In this document: in pieces, positions 29,943-30,504 of the stretch | How the letters are laid out: the number at the start of each line of letters is the position of its first letter | Numbering within the stretch: position 1 is the first letter of the stretch | Assembly (NCBI GenBank): GCA_937976315.1 | Contig: CALJRR010000028.1 | Location: 1 to 30,504 of the forward strand | Origin: an uncultured Candidatus Saccharibacteria bacterium | GTDB taxonomy: Bacteria > Patescibacteriota > Saccharimonadia > Saccharimonadales > Saccharimonadaceae | Reading direction: 5' to 3' | Length of the DNA: 30,504 bases | The notes under the pieces: generated by a model | The model's input: the letters and a program-made list of their open reading frames with translations, nothing else | Databases searched by the model: none | Told to the model about the DNA's origin: nothing | Made by a program: the position numbers and the translations under genes

Positions 29943-29980
29943 ATAAACACCTTCATATATGATTAAATGAAGGTGTTTAT
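29943..29980 (+). terminator. 14-bp hairpin: terminator and possible start-site sequestration
   Basis: ATAAACACCTTCAT (29943-29956) and ATGAAGGTGTTTAT (29967-29980) are perfect complements around a 10-nt loop. It is 21 nt after the lipoprotein stop. The right arm contains the AAGG ribosome site and the ATG of the next gene, so the hairpin could end transcription and/or hide the next start. The T-run after it is weak (GTTTATT). Confidence 0.6.
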
Positions 29981-30504
29981 GTTTATTAGTGGGCGTAGTT
30001 ATGGGAATAATTTAAAATATAAAGCTTTTTATGTATGCATGAGCTTTATATTAATGGCATTATTTTCTACTATTCTTACAACCAAACCTGCCTTTGCGGT
30101 AGATAATCCGGGCTCTGAGCCGGACTCTAATCCGCACTACATAAATAAGGGGTCTGTTAAGTGTCCTAAAGGCTATCTGCCAAAACAAGATGGCAAAAGT
30201 ATGTGGTGGGGTTGTAGTGAGGAATTGTTTGGATTTCGAGGAGATTTTACAGGTGATGTAGATCCAGTAATTACCTGTACTGAAAAAGGCTGGAAAGCAG
30301 CTTATAAAATTGGAACTGAAGATCAATACCAAAACATTGGACCAGGTGGAGGTAGGTTTAAACGTGTAACTTTTAGACTAGGTCAGTGCGTAGAGGATAA
30401 GGAAAGTGTGGTTGAAAAAAATGCCGAAGCACTCGCTAATAAAGCAGGCCAGGACGGTCTAGTAACTCTAATCTCTCCTAAAATCGAGGCCAGTCCCTGG
30501 TATT
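29979..30504 (+). CDS. Secreted cysteine-containing protein, 3' end outside window
   Basis: Open to the window edge, 175 visible codons. It begins MFISGRSYGNNLKYKAFY, then a signal peptide (SFILMALFSTILTTKPAFA|VD). The mature part has several cysteines (VKCPKGYLPK, WWGCSEEL, ITCTEKGW, GQCVEDK), suggesting a disulfide-stabilised surface or secreted domain; not recognised. The ATG at 29979 has AAGG about 5 nt upstream, but the in-frame ATG at 29967 cannot be excluded. Both lie in the right arm of the hairpin. Confidence 0.7.
   Translation, partial: MFISGRSYGNNLKYKAFYVCMSFILMALFSTILTTKPAFAVDNPGSEPDSNPHYINKGSVKCPKGYLPKQDGKSMWWGCSEELFGFRGDFTGDVDPVITCTEKGWKAAYKIGTEDQYQNIGPGGGRFKRVTFRLGQCVEDKESVVEKNAEALANKAGQDGLVTLISPKIEASPWY

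Noticed and set aside
1..30504. CRISPR array, transposon or recoded TGA
   Set aside because: No repeat-spacer pattern or transposase-like frame was seen, and TGA is used as a normal stop.

Overview
The window looks like part of a small Patescibacteria (CPR) chromosome, most likely Candidatus Saccharibacteria (TM7). This is inferred from gene content: a tandem family of small T4SS_pilin-type membrane proteins, Mur ligases without the usual N-terminal domain, a FemX-like protein, many conserved but unnamed small membrane proteins, and many genes whose -10 box lies 6-9 nt before the ATG. TGA works as a stop (for example the ABC ATPase ends with TGA at 7215-7217), so the Gracilibacteria/SR1 code is not in use. 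The species cannot be fixed without a database search.

Layout. 1-2334: the 5' 727 codons of a class I ribonucleotide reductase large subunit (minus strand) with a promoter overlapped by two NrdR-like boxes. 2431-6132: a four-gene defence operon made of a Dam/DpnII-type adenine methyltransferase with an N-terminal DNA-binding domain, a DpnII/MboI-family endonuclease, a second amino-methyltransferase, and a protein ending in an Abi_C/HEPN-like domain with an R-x6-H motif. 6255-9467: tRNA-Ser(GGA), a MacB-like ABC exporter pair, and a sugar-phosphate isomerase. 9545-13434: a disordered unknown protein, groESL under a perfect CIRCE operator, and two unknown genes, one with a PD-(D/E)xK-like signature. 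13518-20856: a housekeeping block with murF-like and murE-like ligases (convergent, overlapping tails), tsaD, a FemX-like transferase and valS. 20858-25980: small membrane proteins, a VanZ-RDD protein, four tRNAs (Ser UGA, Ser GCU, Arg GCG, Ser CGA), one stand-alone pilin-like gene, rlmH, comFC and hsp20. 26082-28394: six tandem pilin-like genes on the minus strand. 28498-30504: tRNA-Asp, a predicted Tat-dependent lipoprotein, and the start of a secreted protein that runs off the end.

How the parts fit. The envelope genes (Mur ligases, FemX, VanZ-RDD, MacB-like exporter, pilin family, lipoprotein) fit a tiny surface-attached bacterium that builds its own wall and carries an elaborate surface. 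ComFC hints at DNA uptake, which makes a GATC-type restriction-modification system with a second methyltransferase of particular interest. Stress control is visible directly: CIRCE at groES, and NrdR-like boxes at nrdA. All four serine tRNA isoacceptors (GGA, UGA, GCU, CGA) lie in this one window. The best candidates for something new are the R-M plus HEPN operon, the pilin-like array, the leaderless promoter architecture, and the hairpin covering the start of the last gene.
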